Part shown: positions 35,785-47,672 of the stretch, piece by piece
Position numbering within the stretch: the stretch's first letter is position 1
Layout of the letters: each line of letters opens with the position of its first letter
DNA from: Chrysoperla carnea
Lineage: Eukaryota; Arthropoda; Insecta; Neuroptera; Chrysopidae
Direction of reading: 5' to 3'
DNA length: 64,000 nucleotides
NCBI RefSeq assembly: GCF_905475395.1
Contig: NC_058339.1
Span: 9,432,001-9,496,000 of the forward strand
The notes under the pieces: model-generated
The model's input: the letters and a program-made list of their open reading frames with translations, nothing else
Databases searched by the model: none
What the model was told of the DNA's origin: nothing
Translations under genes and position numbers: made by a program

Positions 35785-36312
35785 TTTGGAGTCGGTGTCA
35801 GCCAAGGAAACAGCTCTAACAGAACAGTTTGCTACATTAGCTTGGCTGACACCGACTCCAAAAAAAACAATAATTTTAACTACATTATATTATCGTTATT
35901 TTTTACTTTTTAGTGCATATTAATTTGCTTTGGAAAATATTTTCTTTTGAAGTCGGTTTTCTTTTTGTAAAAAGTATTTTTTTATTTCGTGATTTTTAGT
36001 GAATCTGAAGTACACTAACTAATTTTTCACTAAAAAAGAATCATCGAAATCGGTTGACGTGATATTGAGTTATTCGTCCTCTTGTCGTGCATAATGAATG
36101 CAAATTTAAGACTTTTATGGTTTTCTCATGGATGCCGTTGTCAGAACTAGACCAAAATGTAATGGGACCACACGGGAAGCACCAGCTTTCAAATAGATAA
36201 AGAATCATCAAAAGCGGTTCACCCAGTCAAAAGTTCTGAGGTAACAAACATAAAAAAAAATACAGTCGAATTGAGAACCTCCTTTTTTTTGGTTGGAAGT
36301 CGGTTAATAAAT
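35785..36312 (-). repeat. Dispersed repeat R5 with hairpin, copy 3
   Basis: Inverse-orientation copy. The hairpin GGAGTCGGTGTCAGCCAAG ... CTTGGCTGACACCGACTCC lies at its left end (35792-35865). The element ends with AAGTCGGTTAATAAA. The preceding stretch 35376-35784 is AT-rich and gene-free. Confidence 0.75.
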
Positions 36313-37079
36313 AGTGTTTGTATAACAGGTATGTAGACGATGATATTTTTATTTTGAAGTAAGTTCAATGCACAAAATAAATACAATCACGGCATCCTTT
36401 TTTTTTAATTTCATTTCATTCTGTTTTTAATCATTGTTTTTTTTTCATTTCGTGTTTTTATTTAAAATATTCAATTTTTAACATATTTACTGTATTTTTT
36501 CTGGTTGCAGCAGCATTTTAAATAAGGTGTAGTCAATTTTAAAGACACAATGTTCAAATCATTAACATTTTTAAACATGCAATTATTAAATATATATTAT
36601 TTTATTAATACAAGATGACTCAAAAATGTTTTAAGTTTTAAGTAAGTATTTAATTTAAAAAAAACGGAAACTCAGTAAATTGTGATGGTTCAAAGTTTTA
36701 TTTACATTAAACTTCACTTATACATGGTTTAAAAAAAATTCCAGATGGCCAAACTTTTCTTAAAGGTCTTATTAATCTTCCCGACAAGAAATTGAGATAA
36801 ATAGCAAAATGAACTTTCATTTGTACTAAATATTTTCATTTTAGTAATACTAGGCAAAGAATTTCAAACTTTGTATTTTATCTATCATTAGAAATGCTTC
36901 GCATGAAGTTTGCATGGCAATTCTACGTGATCTTAACGATCACGTAAAAAGAGGAATGAATTAGATGAATTTTTTTTAATAAATCAATTTTTTTCGTTTT
37001 CTATTCATTCGATTCAATAAAAACAAAGCCATAAGGCAAAATATAAAATAAATTTAAATAATTCCGGTAATTATACTAG
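36313..37079. other. Gene-free stretch
   Basis: AT-rich. A small inverted phrase around ACGTGATCTTAACGATCACGT lies near 36927-36947. No gene seen. Confidence 0.4.
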
Positions 37080-37330
37080 ATTAACAGAAGTTTAACATAG
37101 TTAATATGGACCCGGCGAAATTCTGCAGTGCGGTGCCTATCCGTGGTTAGAGATAAATGATAAATATATGAAAAGTAATTTAGGTACTTTCTTTTTATGT
37201 ATAGGCAACTTTATTACAGATATGATATACAAATTACATACTGAACAAAATTAAATCTTAATAATATTTCTCTAGCCTGTTTTTTTCAAAGCGGTTCATT
37301 TTTAGACCGTGTGTCTATTTGACATTATTA
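37080..37330. repeat. Dispersed repeat R11, copy 2
   Basis: Uninterrupted relative of 2232-2960; provides the empty site of the pogo-type MITE. Confidence 0.6.
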
Positions 37331-37457
37331 GCCAGCTGGATAAGCTTTAAAATGAGGGGTAAATCATGAAATTTGATAAAAAGATGTAGATACCTCTGCG
37401 ATCAAGGATTGGGAACGTTTGCTAAGGTCAAGTTTTGCTTACATTAATTGTTAGTAA

Positions 37458-37736
37458 ATAATGGGGTTTAGCCTCCGTTTCTCTGGCATAAAAGCCTATA
37501 ACAGAGGCCACCTACATCATTATTTGTTAATCATTTTTTAATTAACCACATTCATATTCATATTTACATTTACATTTTTTTTTGTGGGTGGATTTTTGAC
37601 AGTGTGATCTATTCTACCACTCCCATTAATTATAATTGTTCACACTGCCGCTGCCTGGATTCAAACCCGTAACCTAAGTCTAAGTAGACAAACGGTCAAA
37701 GAATATCGCCTAAGACCGCTCGACCAACTAAGGCTC
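37458..37736 (-). mobile_element. tRNA-derived SINE, copy 1 (minus)
   Basis: Flanked by a perfect 14-bp target-site duplication TTAATTGTTAGTAA (37444-37457 and 37737-37750). On the minus strand it begins GAGCCTTAGTTGGTCGAGCGG (box A region). Box B GGGTTTGAATCC follows, then a body shared with 55237-55544 (GCAGTGTGAAC, GTGGGTGG/GAGGCC, AGAAACGGAGG) and an ATT-type tail. The spacing of A and B boxes fits a class II (Ser/Leu-like) tRNA head. Confidence 0.88.
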
Positions 37737-37750
37737 TTAATTGTTAGTAA

Positions 37751-38154
37751 GAAGATCTGATTATCGACCCTTTGTGAAACATCAGTTCAAATTCATGGTG
37801 AAGTCACTAACCCATACTCTATTTATTCAAGTTAAAACAAGGAAGTGGAACATGAGAGGATCACAAAGTAACATTACGTTGATACACCCTGTACACATTG
37901 TTAAGACAAGTATTTACGAAATATAAACAGGATATTTACATGAAATACAAAATGTTCTTTCTCAATACAAATAAAGAAATTTCGTTTTAATATTTTTTTT
38001 TCTTCAAAACAACTTGTCTGCCTATTTAAAACAATATTTTATTGATACTTGAAATGTAAAGTGATTTTATTTAAAGTATTAAGTATTTATACTGCGCATA
38101 TGATTTTAATTCATAATAAAAAAATATTAACGAAGGATTCAATATTTTTCCGCC
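37751..38154. other. Gene-free stretch
   Basis: No supported gene or repeat. Confidence 0.4.
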
Positions 38155-38415
38155 AATCTTTAGCGGGCAGAGTTTCAATAAAATACGAAACATGTCTTCG
38201 CAAAATTTGAAGTAGATTGGACCAAGGAATCACATTATTCTATATAAATTTTGTCCCCGTTTTTTCACCCCTTAGTGGTAGAATTTCGGAAAATACTTTC
38301 CTATCGGATGCAAAGCTACGTCATATAAAGGACAATCCCTCCAAGTTTCAAGTCTCTACGATCAGCGGTTTAGACTGTGCGTTGATCAGTCAATCAATAG
38401 TTCAAGACAAATCAT
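38155..38415 (+). repeat. Dispersed repeat R7, copy 2
   Basis: Longer version of 4640-4858, with an extra block TCCCCGTTTTTTCACCCC in the middle. Confidence 0.65.
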
Positions 38416-38532
38416 TTTATATGTATCAATAATGTGTTATTTTTAACTCTAATGTATCGCGCGACGAGTTGCCATAATAAATGTTGTATAGCAAGTGTTG
38501 TATTAATAAACAACCCAACCCAACAAAACGCA

Positions 38533-38620
38533 GACATTGTAGCTTTCTATAGGCCCATTCATTAAATTAACCTGTTTTTTATACCTTTTGGATCAAAATT
38601 ACTCCATTCACTGAGAAACA
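38533..38620 (-). repeat. R2 repeat fragment
   Basis: Short reverse piece with GTAGCTTTCTATAGG and CTTTTGGATCAAAATTACTCC. The following stretch 38621-39257 is gene-free. Confidence 0.5.
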
Positions 38621-39257
38621 AGATTTTTGTTTGCGTTGAAAGGGGAACTTTCAGCCTTAATTATATAAAATGAACCCGATTTCACTATCATCAAATTCTA
38701 CGGTTAAAACATCGTCAGAATCTAAGGGTTAAAATATTACATCGTCACAATCGGCATAAAAATATTACAAAAATATGTATCTCCATTTTTACTTCCGTAT
38801 TTAATAATTATTTTTTAATGATCCGGTTCAACGAAACTTAACCATGCTTTTTTATAAACAACACACACATTATAAAAACGAAAATAATCGAATCCCCTTT
38901 ATGTTTTTCTAGAAATTTGATATTCTAGTTATTTAAGAATATGGGGGTGTACTAGTCGTGTAATTTTTTTTTTTTCTTATTTTACTCTTGTTTTGACATG
39001 AATCATGCAAGTAATGTTAAAAATGTAAAAATGTATAGTAATACTAAACGTCAAGCCACCACCAACGTCGACAAATCTAACGGGCGGGACGGATATACGA
39101 ACGTCTGACTGAAATTGTGCCAGTGAGATACGCCGCACCTAAACTTCTTTGTCGTTTTTTTTTTTTGTCTTCATATTTGCTTATAATCTTCTGTGTATTA
39201 AAAATGTTCTGTTTTTGCTACAAAGTATAAATATGTTTGAAATTATCTAATTTACAT

Positions 39258-39390
39258 CAATTAAAGAGAATTGAAAAAAATACACTCGCACCAAGACTAG
39301 AACCCGAATTTCTTTGATTCATGCCAAGCACCTTATCGAGCTCGGATATACAAGTTCTATACACATCGAGTGTAATTTTTCCAACTGATC
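39258..39390 (-). repeat. tRNA-like repeat between inverted ends, decayed copy
   Basis: Relative of 56783-56918: it shares AATTAAAGAGAATTG with the A run and the ACACTCG start on the left, and CGAGTGTAATTTTTCC on the right. The cloverleaf is damaged by substitutions. The outer ends (TTGAAAAAAATACACTCG and CGAGTGTAATTTTTCCAA) are inverted repeats of each other. Confidence 0.65.
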
Positions 39391-39454
39391 GAATTTGTAT
39401 TTTTGTTTCTTTTTCAATATTACTTCATTTATTTATTATTTATGTTTTGTTCAC

Positions 39455-39765
39455 TAGCCCAGCGAAACGGGTGGGTAGAGTTTCTGAGATATCGCAATGT
39501 TTGGATTGTAGTCCATATCTCAAAAACTATTCGACCAGTCAACAAATGCACCCGATTATTGGACTTTTTGGGTCAAAATTACCTTATTAAAAAGTATAAT
39601 CAGGTTAATTTAATGTTTGGATGCAGAGTTCCTGACATATCGCAATATTTGAATCGATTTTAGTCCGTATCTCAAAAACTATTCGACCAGTCAACAAATG
39701 CATCCGATTTTTGTACTTTTTGGGTTAAAATTATCTTATATACTGAGTATTATCGAAATTAGAGA
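39455..39765 (+). repeat. R2 repeat, partial copy
   Basis: Begins CTAGCCCAGCGAAACGGGTGGG and runs straight into the GTTTCTGAGATATCGC module, then a second module. The same junction occurs at 45230, so this is a recurrent short form. Confidence 0.7.
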
Positions 39766-40874
39766 TTCTAATTTCATGGCAAATCTATCGCATATTATTA
39801 AAGGGATGAAATAGAAAAATTTTTGAAATGTTTTTATTCTATAAATAATTGTTTTTTTAAACTTATCTACTAGACCGTCGACCCGTCATATTAAAATTTT
39901 ATCCAATGGTCATAGTGTCCGACAAGTTCCTGTTGCGTTTTTTCAAAACGATAACTCAAATAGAATAGGAAAGTTTGTTAGACTCGTCAAAAGGAAGCCC
40001 CACATGTCCCATAGCCTATAATAATTAAGGCATTTTATTCTACATAAATGTTTTTGTTTTTTTAACTTATCTAATTCATATAATGAAGGCCAGCACTGAT
40101 ACTCAACACTGTCTATACAGAGTATTTCAACAATTAACTCATTTGTTTGCATTCAACTTCTATGTACTCAACTACATCCCGATACAAATTCAGATTGTCG
40201 TAGATAAATTACAAGCTAATATTATTATTACTAAAAATTAAAACAATATAAGTTAAAACAGACCTAATAACAAACACAAGATCTATAAATGCAGACTTAC
40301 TGCACTATGTAGTGTGTAGCGTGTAGTGTGTACTGTGTTGTTAGTATCATCATCTTTTTCTGCACCATTAAAATATTTATGCATAATAGTTTTTTATTTT
40401 ATTTACTTCGTTGTAGCTTCTAACTTTTATTACAGTTCTTCGTTCTTGTATATTTATCATAGAAAACACAAAACAACTGTCTTTATGTCATCATCAAATC
40501 ATATGGTAATGAGTAAGCGATTCACAGATACAAACAATATAATCGATATTGTTTTACATTTTACAAATCGCTTCTAGAATTCATAGTTGAATGATCTATG
40601 CCAGCGTTTATCAACCTTTATTATGCGCTATGAAAATCGTATTTAGACCCAATTGTTTATTGACCCAAAATATAAGGTGTTTCTCGGAAATTATATCCCA
40701 TTGACAACAAATAAGTAATAAAATTGGCAGCACATAATCGGTGTGGCACTGAAGTCGTATGAGTGCGACCCCTGTAATCCACACGACTAACTTCTCAAAG
40801 GGGAAAAAACATAAAAAAAGGTCTTGTTAGCCTTCATTGATTATTCTTCGAACATGTACTGCAGCTTATGCTGG
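39766..40874. other. Gene-free stretch
   Basis: Contains only a scrap of family R1 at about 40095-40150 (CAACACTGTCTATACAGAG...CAACAATTAACTCA). The 83-codon frame at 40326 has non-coding composition. Confidence 0.4.
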
Positions 40875-41005
40875 AACGAACATTATCTCCGTAGATAAGT
40901 GATGTGTTTTATTCACTTTTCAGATTCTGTTTATTCAGTTTTTCCAGTTTTTTATTACTATTAAAAAACGGCTCAACTAATTCTCCTGGAAACTGTTTCA
41001 GTTAT
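40875..41005 (+). repeat. Dispersed repeat R8, copy 2
   Basis: Relative of 22690-22835. The neighbouring 41006-41504 shows nothing I can support. Confidence 0.55.
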
Positions 41006-41504
41006 AAGACAAGCTATTTTATTAGGGACTATACGCCCTACGACCGCTTAAGATACTCTCAGGGTAATTCAATTACTTTTAAGTTACCCTTATAGTACAA
41101 TCAAAGATGTAACAGGTAAAACGTGTAAACTAAAACGTGTGTCCGTTTATCAGAACATTCAGAACTTGAACAGCGTGTTCTTAATGGAACCCTCTGTAAA
41201 TTAGACAGTTATTTATTTATACCTGAATATCTGAGACACTGGGTAAGTGGAATACCTCTATAAATGAGATAAATTTGTAGGTCCGTTGATGTCTTCCTTA
41301 ACCAGGTTTCACTGTATTTGTTAATAAACAATAAAATGTCTATTAAATGAAATGGTTCATGTTAAAATTTTGTTAAAAAGTTAAGAAATTGGCACTAGGC
41401 TCTAGCAAAAAGGAAGCGGGTAATTTCATTTTCCTAATGTGCTATTATAATATCACTATCTTTTAACTCTACCAATTTAAATTCATTCCAAAACACTCGA
41501 TAAA

Positions 41505-42069
41505 ACAAGTGAAAACAAACAATTGACTGAGTTAATTGTTGAAATACCATGTATAGTCAGTGTTGATTTCTTTATCACATTACACATACAAACATGTGAC
41601 TCATACATAACTGATAATCAAGTATGGTACATATTATAAAATTAAGCCTAATTGGCGCTCTCACGGGTAAACAGTGATGTTTACGAAAAAATGTTTCAAA
41701 CAAAAGTTGTTTAATTTTTGATAAGGAAGGTTTTTTACATTTAAACTTTTGTTCTATCTCTAACGGTTTACAAGATGGGTCCTACGGACCCAAGACCCAA
41801 TTGACCTATGATGCTCATTTAGGAACTTGACCTCACTTTTTACGTCCTGAGTACGCTGTAAAAATTTCAGCTCGATATCTTTTTTCGTTTTTGAGTTATC
41901 GTGTCTACAGACAGACGGGCGGACGGACGGACAACCGGAAATGGACTAATTAGGTGATTTTATGAACACCTATGACAAAATTTTTTTCCTATCATCATTA
42001 TTTTTAAGCGTTACAAACTTGGTACTAAACTTAATATACTATGTATATTTCATATATACATGGTATAAA
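41505..42069 (-). repeat. R1 family copy, minus
   Basis: Full-length copy with intact terminal hairpin (ACTATGTATATTTCATATATACATGGTATA). Confidence 0.8.
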
Positions 42070-43277
42070 AACTAATCTTTTACATTGGACAAACCTTTTA
42101 AATTTATGTGTAAAAGTCGTAATAATAACAACATATGTGTGATTTTAGATTACTTAAATCGTGTGTTCTCTTTGTGTTTAGGTGGAGAGTTTGTAACCTC
42201 TTACTACTACCTACAACAAACAAGAGAGATTGTATCTACTATTCAGCCCCAGTATACCAACCAGAGTACCTGTACAGCGTTTACACACATATATGCATAA
42301 GTATTAATTTATATAATTCAGTGTATAAATGAAAAATTAAATTCATGTAATTTGATAATTGCCAAGAATCATCCTTGTAACAGTTTATTTTAATGTGCAT
42401 ACAAGCAAATTTATGTACATAATAACGTAACTAAACAAACGGCTTTAAAACCAACGTTTGAAGAACGGTGGGCGTTCAAATGAAACTTGTTTTCTTTGAT
42501 ATAAATTATAATGTTTAAACAAACTTATAGAATTTTTTATATCTTTAAAATAATGGTTCCGTATTTAATTATTAAAAAATAATCGCTTTAATTAAAAAAA
42601 AACGACATTGTGAAAGGTTAATGATGGTAAATTTGATCCAGGAAATTGATTATATTAATGTTTACGATCTCAAGCAGTCACAATTCTAGTTGATGTCAGA
42701 AGAGTTATAAGCGAGAGTACTAACTATGCAATTTCTGGGTTAATATTAAATACATCACGCTGCTAAATTCCGACTTTTCCGACCCTTGATCCCTCTTAAT
42801 CTCGTTACGTCCTATTTTCTGCAACTCTCTTAATATTACGACGTCAAAATTGCTATACCTCTCCTATAAGTAATAATTCAATACTTAGTATAGCAAACAG
42901 AACAACCAATTAAGACAAAAGCTTAGATAAACCAATGAAATGCGAACGTCACGTTTGCTCAGATATTTCGCCACTGTGTGTCACATTTTGTTATACTAAG
43001 CACCACCTCTTCTTTCTCCTGTTATCGTGACATATTTTATGAATTTTTTTTATGAAAATTTTTTTCCTGTGCTTCTTTATTTTCGTTAATTACATTGTTA
43101 AGTACTTCTCGACTCTTCAGTTTTGTTAACTTTAAATATAGTTATTTTTCTACCATTTTTATCTGAAAACTGTCATTATAAAACTGTATGTACTTTTTAA
43201 AAACGCAAGATCAAGAGAAGTTTGTCAAGCCTATTCAGATCTTACACACATATAATTGCGACGAAAGACACATTATA
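42070..43277. other. Gene-free stretch
   Basis: Two short overlapping frames at 42085-42332 show no domain. No repeat copy recognised. Confidence 0.4.
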
Positions 43278-43639
43278 CAGGGTGCCTAAGAGTAACGGAC
43301 GCTCTTGTTGCATAAGAGTAGAAAAAAAAATTATGACGAAAAGGTCCTCTTCTATTATTGATCCGATGCACCTACATCTGCCCCTTCATACACATTCACA
43401 TACTTTCACACGTACACGCCAGCGTAACGTTGAAACTCTCGCGTCTCACTCTCGCAGGTTCTCACTATTCCCTCCCCCCTACTGTCTTGTCGCTGTAGCA
43501 CGCTTTTGATTGACTGCCTATTCTAATAAATAGGTAATTATCTGCGGATCAGATCAAAAAATGGAAGAGTACTTTTCGTCTTAGAATTTTGTGTTCTACC
43601 TGATGTATTAAGAGTGTCCATTACTCCTAAGACACCCTG
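43278..43639. mobile_element. mariner-like MITE
   Basis: A 362-bp element with TA on both sides (43276-43277 and 43640-43641). The inverted ends begin CAGGGTG(C/T)CTWAG and are followed by AGTAA(C/T)GGAC. The inversion continues imperfectly for about 80 bp. The 95-codon frame that runs through it is not conserved coding sequence. Confidence 0.8.
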
Positions 43640-44568
43640 TATATCCTAAACAAACAATAGACGCCATTTCCTTCATTAATTTTCCTGAGAGGAGTAATTT
43701 TGAGTCGTGTAACAAGTTTTTACCATCTCTATTTCCTGAATCGTATCATAGCTTCAGTTAAATTCAGTGCATGCGATAATTTTTAAATTCGACATCAATT
43801 TGTAAAATCACGCGTAACTATAGCCTAAAAGCTAGTGTGCCGCGGCTGGCGGTTTCTGTACTATTAATACTATGATTCATAAATATTATTTCCATAGTAA
43901 CTGGTATAAAGATAAGTGTTCTTGAACTTTTAGCTTCTTATCTAATCACAGTTTTTGTGTAACATAAGTTTTTACCCATGGACACTTCTATTTACTTCTC
44001 TCCAGTCCTTATCCACTACAGATCAGTATGTATCTTTTGTGGATAATAAAGTCCTTCTTTCGAGTACTGGCACAGATATTAAATTCATTGACAAATAAGT
44101 AACCTACCACTATCATATTCAATCGATTTCTCAACACAAAACCTATTGGTGCACTTCCAATAAATATATATGGTTTCCGTGGTCGGGTTTTCTTTCACAT
44201 ACCATAAATAAACAAATTGCAATAAATTAATAAAGATATAAAACACATCAACTATCTATAGATGTAAGTGCTGAATCATTAACAAACTCCGCACAAATAA
44301 GTACAGAACTGACTTAACCAACTTTTTTTTTTAATAATCTTGTTTATTGGTCGTACTCGCAACTATAGATAGATATACGTATAGACTCGTAAATGGATAT
44401 ATGCAATGCGAGCGAACAACTCCATATGTTTGTTAGCACTTTGTTTAAATGTTACATAAACTATTCAGTTGTGTTTGATATTTTTAAATATGATTATTAA
44501 ACGTTGTAGACATTATGACTACAAAACAGTTTCTTTCTACATATACAATATGATATTATTATATTTTT
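43640..44568. other. Gene-free stretch
   Basis: No gene, RNA or shared repeat recognised. Confidence 0.4.
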
Positions 44569-44914
44569 ATACCATGTAAATATGAATTATACATAGTATA
44601 TTAAGTTTCGTCCCAAGTTTGTAACGCTTAAAAATATTGATGCTATGTAAAAAAATTTTTGTATAGGTGTTCATAGAATCACCTAATTAGTCCATTTCCG
44701 GTTGTCCGTCCGTCTGTGGACACGATAACTCAAAAACGAAAAAAGATATCGAGCTGAAATTTTTACAGCGTACTCAGGACGTAAAAAGTAGGGTCGAGTT
44801 CGTAAATGAACCTCATAGGTCAATTGGGTCTTGGGTTCGTAGGACTCATTTTGTAACACTGACTATGCATGGTATTTCAACAATTAATTCAGTCAGTTGT
44901 TTGTTTTCACTTGT
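44569..44914 (+). repeat. R1 family copy with internal deletion
   Basis: Both ends of family R1 are present, but about 200 bp of the middle is missing after the GGACTCATTTTGTAA stretch. Confidence 0.75.
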
Positions 44915-45224
44915 ATAAAATTTAAATTCACAGTCACATTTATTATCTCTGTATACATAGTAATTTAAAAGTAGTTTTTTCCTTTACGCTTTACGCTAAG
45001 GTCGGATCCAGCTCTCAAAAAGGTGATGGACAAGGCACAGGAATATGAACTCGCTCATGATCAATCTTAGTAATGAGACCTTTCAAACATACCGTATATA
45101 TGTGGTCGCTGAACGTCGCAGCGGTCGCAGGTAAGCAAGATAGCCTGGGCATCAGATACTTCGAAGATCAATTCTCTCGCGATATTGATGCTCAGTGACC
45201 CCAAAAAAAAACATTAATTGCAAT

Positions 45225-45765
45225 TGTCCAGCGAAGCGGGTGGGTATAGTTTCTGAGATATCGCAATGTTTGGATCGATTTTTGTAGAAACTCGGGTGAT
45301 GAGGTAATTTTGATCCAAAAAGTATAAAAATCAGGTTAAATTAATGATTTGATACAGAGTTTCTGAGATATCGCAATGTACAGATCGATTTTAGTCCGTA
45401 TCACAAAAACTATTCAACCAGTCATCAAATGCACCCGATTTTTGTACTTTTTGGGTTAAACTTACCTTACATACTGAGTTTTATCGAAATTGGAGATACA
45501 AAATTGTTTTCGATTTTATGCAATTTTTTTAAGGGGTTATTTGATGAAACTCGGTGGATGGGGTATTTTTGATCCAAAAAGTATAAAAATCAGGTTAATT
45601 TAATGATTGGATGCAGAGTTTCTGAGATATCGCAATATTTGTATCGATTTTAGTCCGTATTCCAAAAACTATTCGACCAGTCAACAAATGTAACCGATTT
45701 TTGTACTTTTTGGATCAAAATTACCTCATATACTGAGTTTTATTGAAAATCTGCTAGTATATTAT
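45225..45765 (+). repeat. R2 repeat, three-module copy
   Basis: Starts CCAGCGAAGCGGGTGGG. The phrase GTTTCTGAGATATCGCAAT recurs at about 45249, 45360 and 45617, ending at CTGCTAGTATATTATATC. Confidence 0.75.
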
Positions 45766-46080
45766 ATCTATAAGCATTAATGTCTGCCGAAAACAAAAGC
45801 CGTACTCAAAGTATAACTCAAAAATTATTAGCTCAAAATGAAATCAAAAGTCAATGAAAATTTCAGAATGAATTTTTTACCCAATTACCAACTCCATTCG
45901 CGAACAACCTTGTATGTACATAGAGGCAAAAAATACAGTATGGTAATGAAAAAAAATGCAAATTTATTCAAAAACCCATAAACTCAGATATAATAGATAG
46001 ATTCTAAAGATAATATAAGTATAATGATAGGCACATGTTCAATGCCTATTGAACACGGGTACAACTGAAACTTAAGACAT

Positions 46081-46639
46081 AACAAGTGAAAACAAACAAT
46101 TGACTGAGTTAATTGTTGAAATACCATGCATAATCAGTGTTGATTTCTTTATTACATTACACATACAAACATGTGACACATACATAACTGATAAATAAGT
46201 ATAGTACATATTATAAGATTTCCGCCTACTTGGCACGGGCCTACCCTCACGGGTAAACAGTGGTGTTTACGAAAAAATGTTTCAAACAAAAGTTGTTTAA
46301 TTGATAAGGAACATTTTTTACATTTAAACTTTTGTTCTATCTCTAACGGTTTACAAGATGGGTGTTACGGACCCAAGATCCAATTGACCTATGATGCTCT
46401 TTTACGAACTTGAGCTCACTTTTTACGTCCTGAGTACGCTGTAAAAATTTCAGCTCGATATCTTTTTTCGTTTTTGAGTTATCGTGTCCACAGACGGACG
46501 GACAACCGGAAATGGACTAATTAGGTGATTTTATGAACACCTATCTTAAAATTTTTTTCCTAGCATCATTATTTTTAAGCGTTACAAACTTGGGACTAAA
46601 CTTAATATACTATGTATATTTCATATATACATGGTATAA
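46081..46639 (-). repeat. R1 family copy, minus
   Basis: Full-length copy, close in sequence to 41505-42069. Confidence 0.8.
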
Positions 46640-46763
46640 TAGACAAAATTATTATATAGTAAGTTTAGTTGTATTTTAAAATTGATACAACGTTGTAACC
46701 TAATTTTACTAAACAACAACAAGTTTGACAAGTTATTATGTTTAGAATAACATTTTGAAGCAA

Positions 46764-46781
46764 TAATAATAATAATAATAA
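46764..46781. repeat. AAT microsatellite
   Basis: About six AAT units. The rest of 46640-46999 is AT-rich and gene-free. Confidence 0.75.
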
Positions 46782-46999
46782 CATTTATACATACTAAATA
46801 TTATTAATATATTTACTAATATTGTGTAGGAAGTGACTATTGATTTTATATATTTGGTAATATAATAACAATTATTTTTGTTAGATATGCAATGCAACAA
46901 ACATATATACAGCGTGTTCCGTGACTCGATGAACATAGTTTAAGAGTGTATTTATTGGACAATTTTAAGTTGAAAATGTCTTATATTATGGACAATTTT

Positions 47000-47672
47000 A
47001 AGTTGAAAGTAGCTGTATTATCAAAAAAATTGAATTTTTTAACTTTATGACGTCATCAGAATACAAAAAAATTAATTTTGCTCTATCACATCCAAATTTT
47101 ATCAAATTTTGATAAACCAAGTATGTAATCCTATTAAATTTGGATCATAATTTTCAAATTTATGATCAAAATTAACCTAACTCTTATAGGTTTCCAGATT
47201 GTGGAATCCTGGTCCCAGAATTAAGCTCATATGTGATAACTAGCGAAAAAGTGGTATCACAGCTGAAAAGAATGACCCAAAATTAGTGGGTTTCATAAAA
47301 AATTCCAATAAGATCGGATCAAATTTGCCTGTGTTATCAAAAAAAAATCGATTTTATTAACTTTATGGTGTCATCAGAATCCAAAAAATTTAATTTTGGT
47401 CTATCACATCCAAATTTTATCCAATTTTGATAAATCAAGTATGTGATTCTACTAAATTTGGGTCATAATTTCCAAATTTGGGTTCAAAATTAACCTTGCT
47501 CTAATAGGTTTCAAGAAGGTGGAGTCCTGGTCACGGAATTAAGCACATAAGTGATAGCTAGCAAAAAACTGACATCGCAGCTGAAAAGAATGACCCAAAA
47601 TTAGTAGGTATCAAAAAAAATTCCAATAAGGTCGGATCAAATTTGCCTGTATTATCAAAAAAAAATCAGGAA
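47000..47672 (+). repeat. 317-bp tandem repeat, locus 2
   Basis: Two tandem units. ATGACGTCAT at 47047 and ATGGTGTCAT at 47365 give a period of 318 bp. Same monomer and orientation as 10197-10940. Confidence 0.85.

Noticed and set aside
43222..43509. 95-codon frame
   Set aside because: It runs through a mariner-like MITE with low-complexity His/Thr/Ser sequence and no domain.
44996..45070. Gag-like phrase LRSDPALKKVMDKAQEYELA
   Set aside because: It reads like the end of a Ty3/gypsy-type Gag capsid, but it is under 25 codons with no further Gag, protease or LTR sequence around it.
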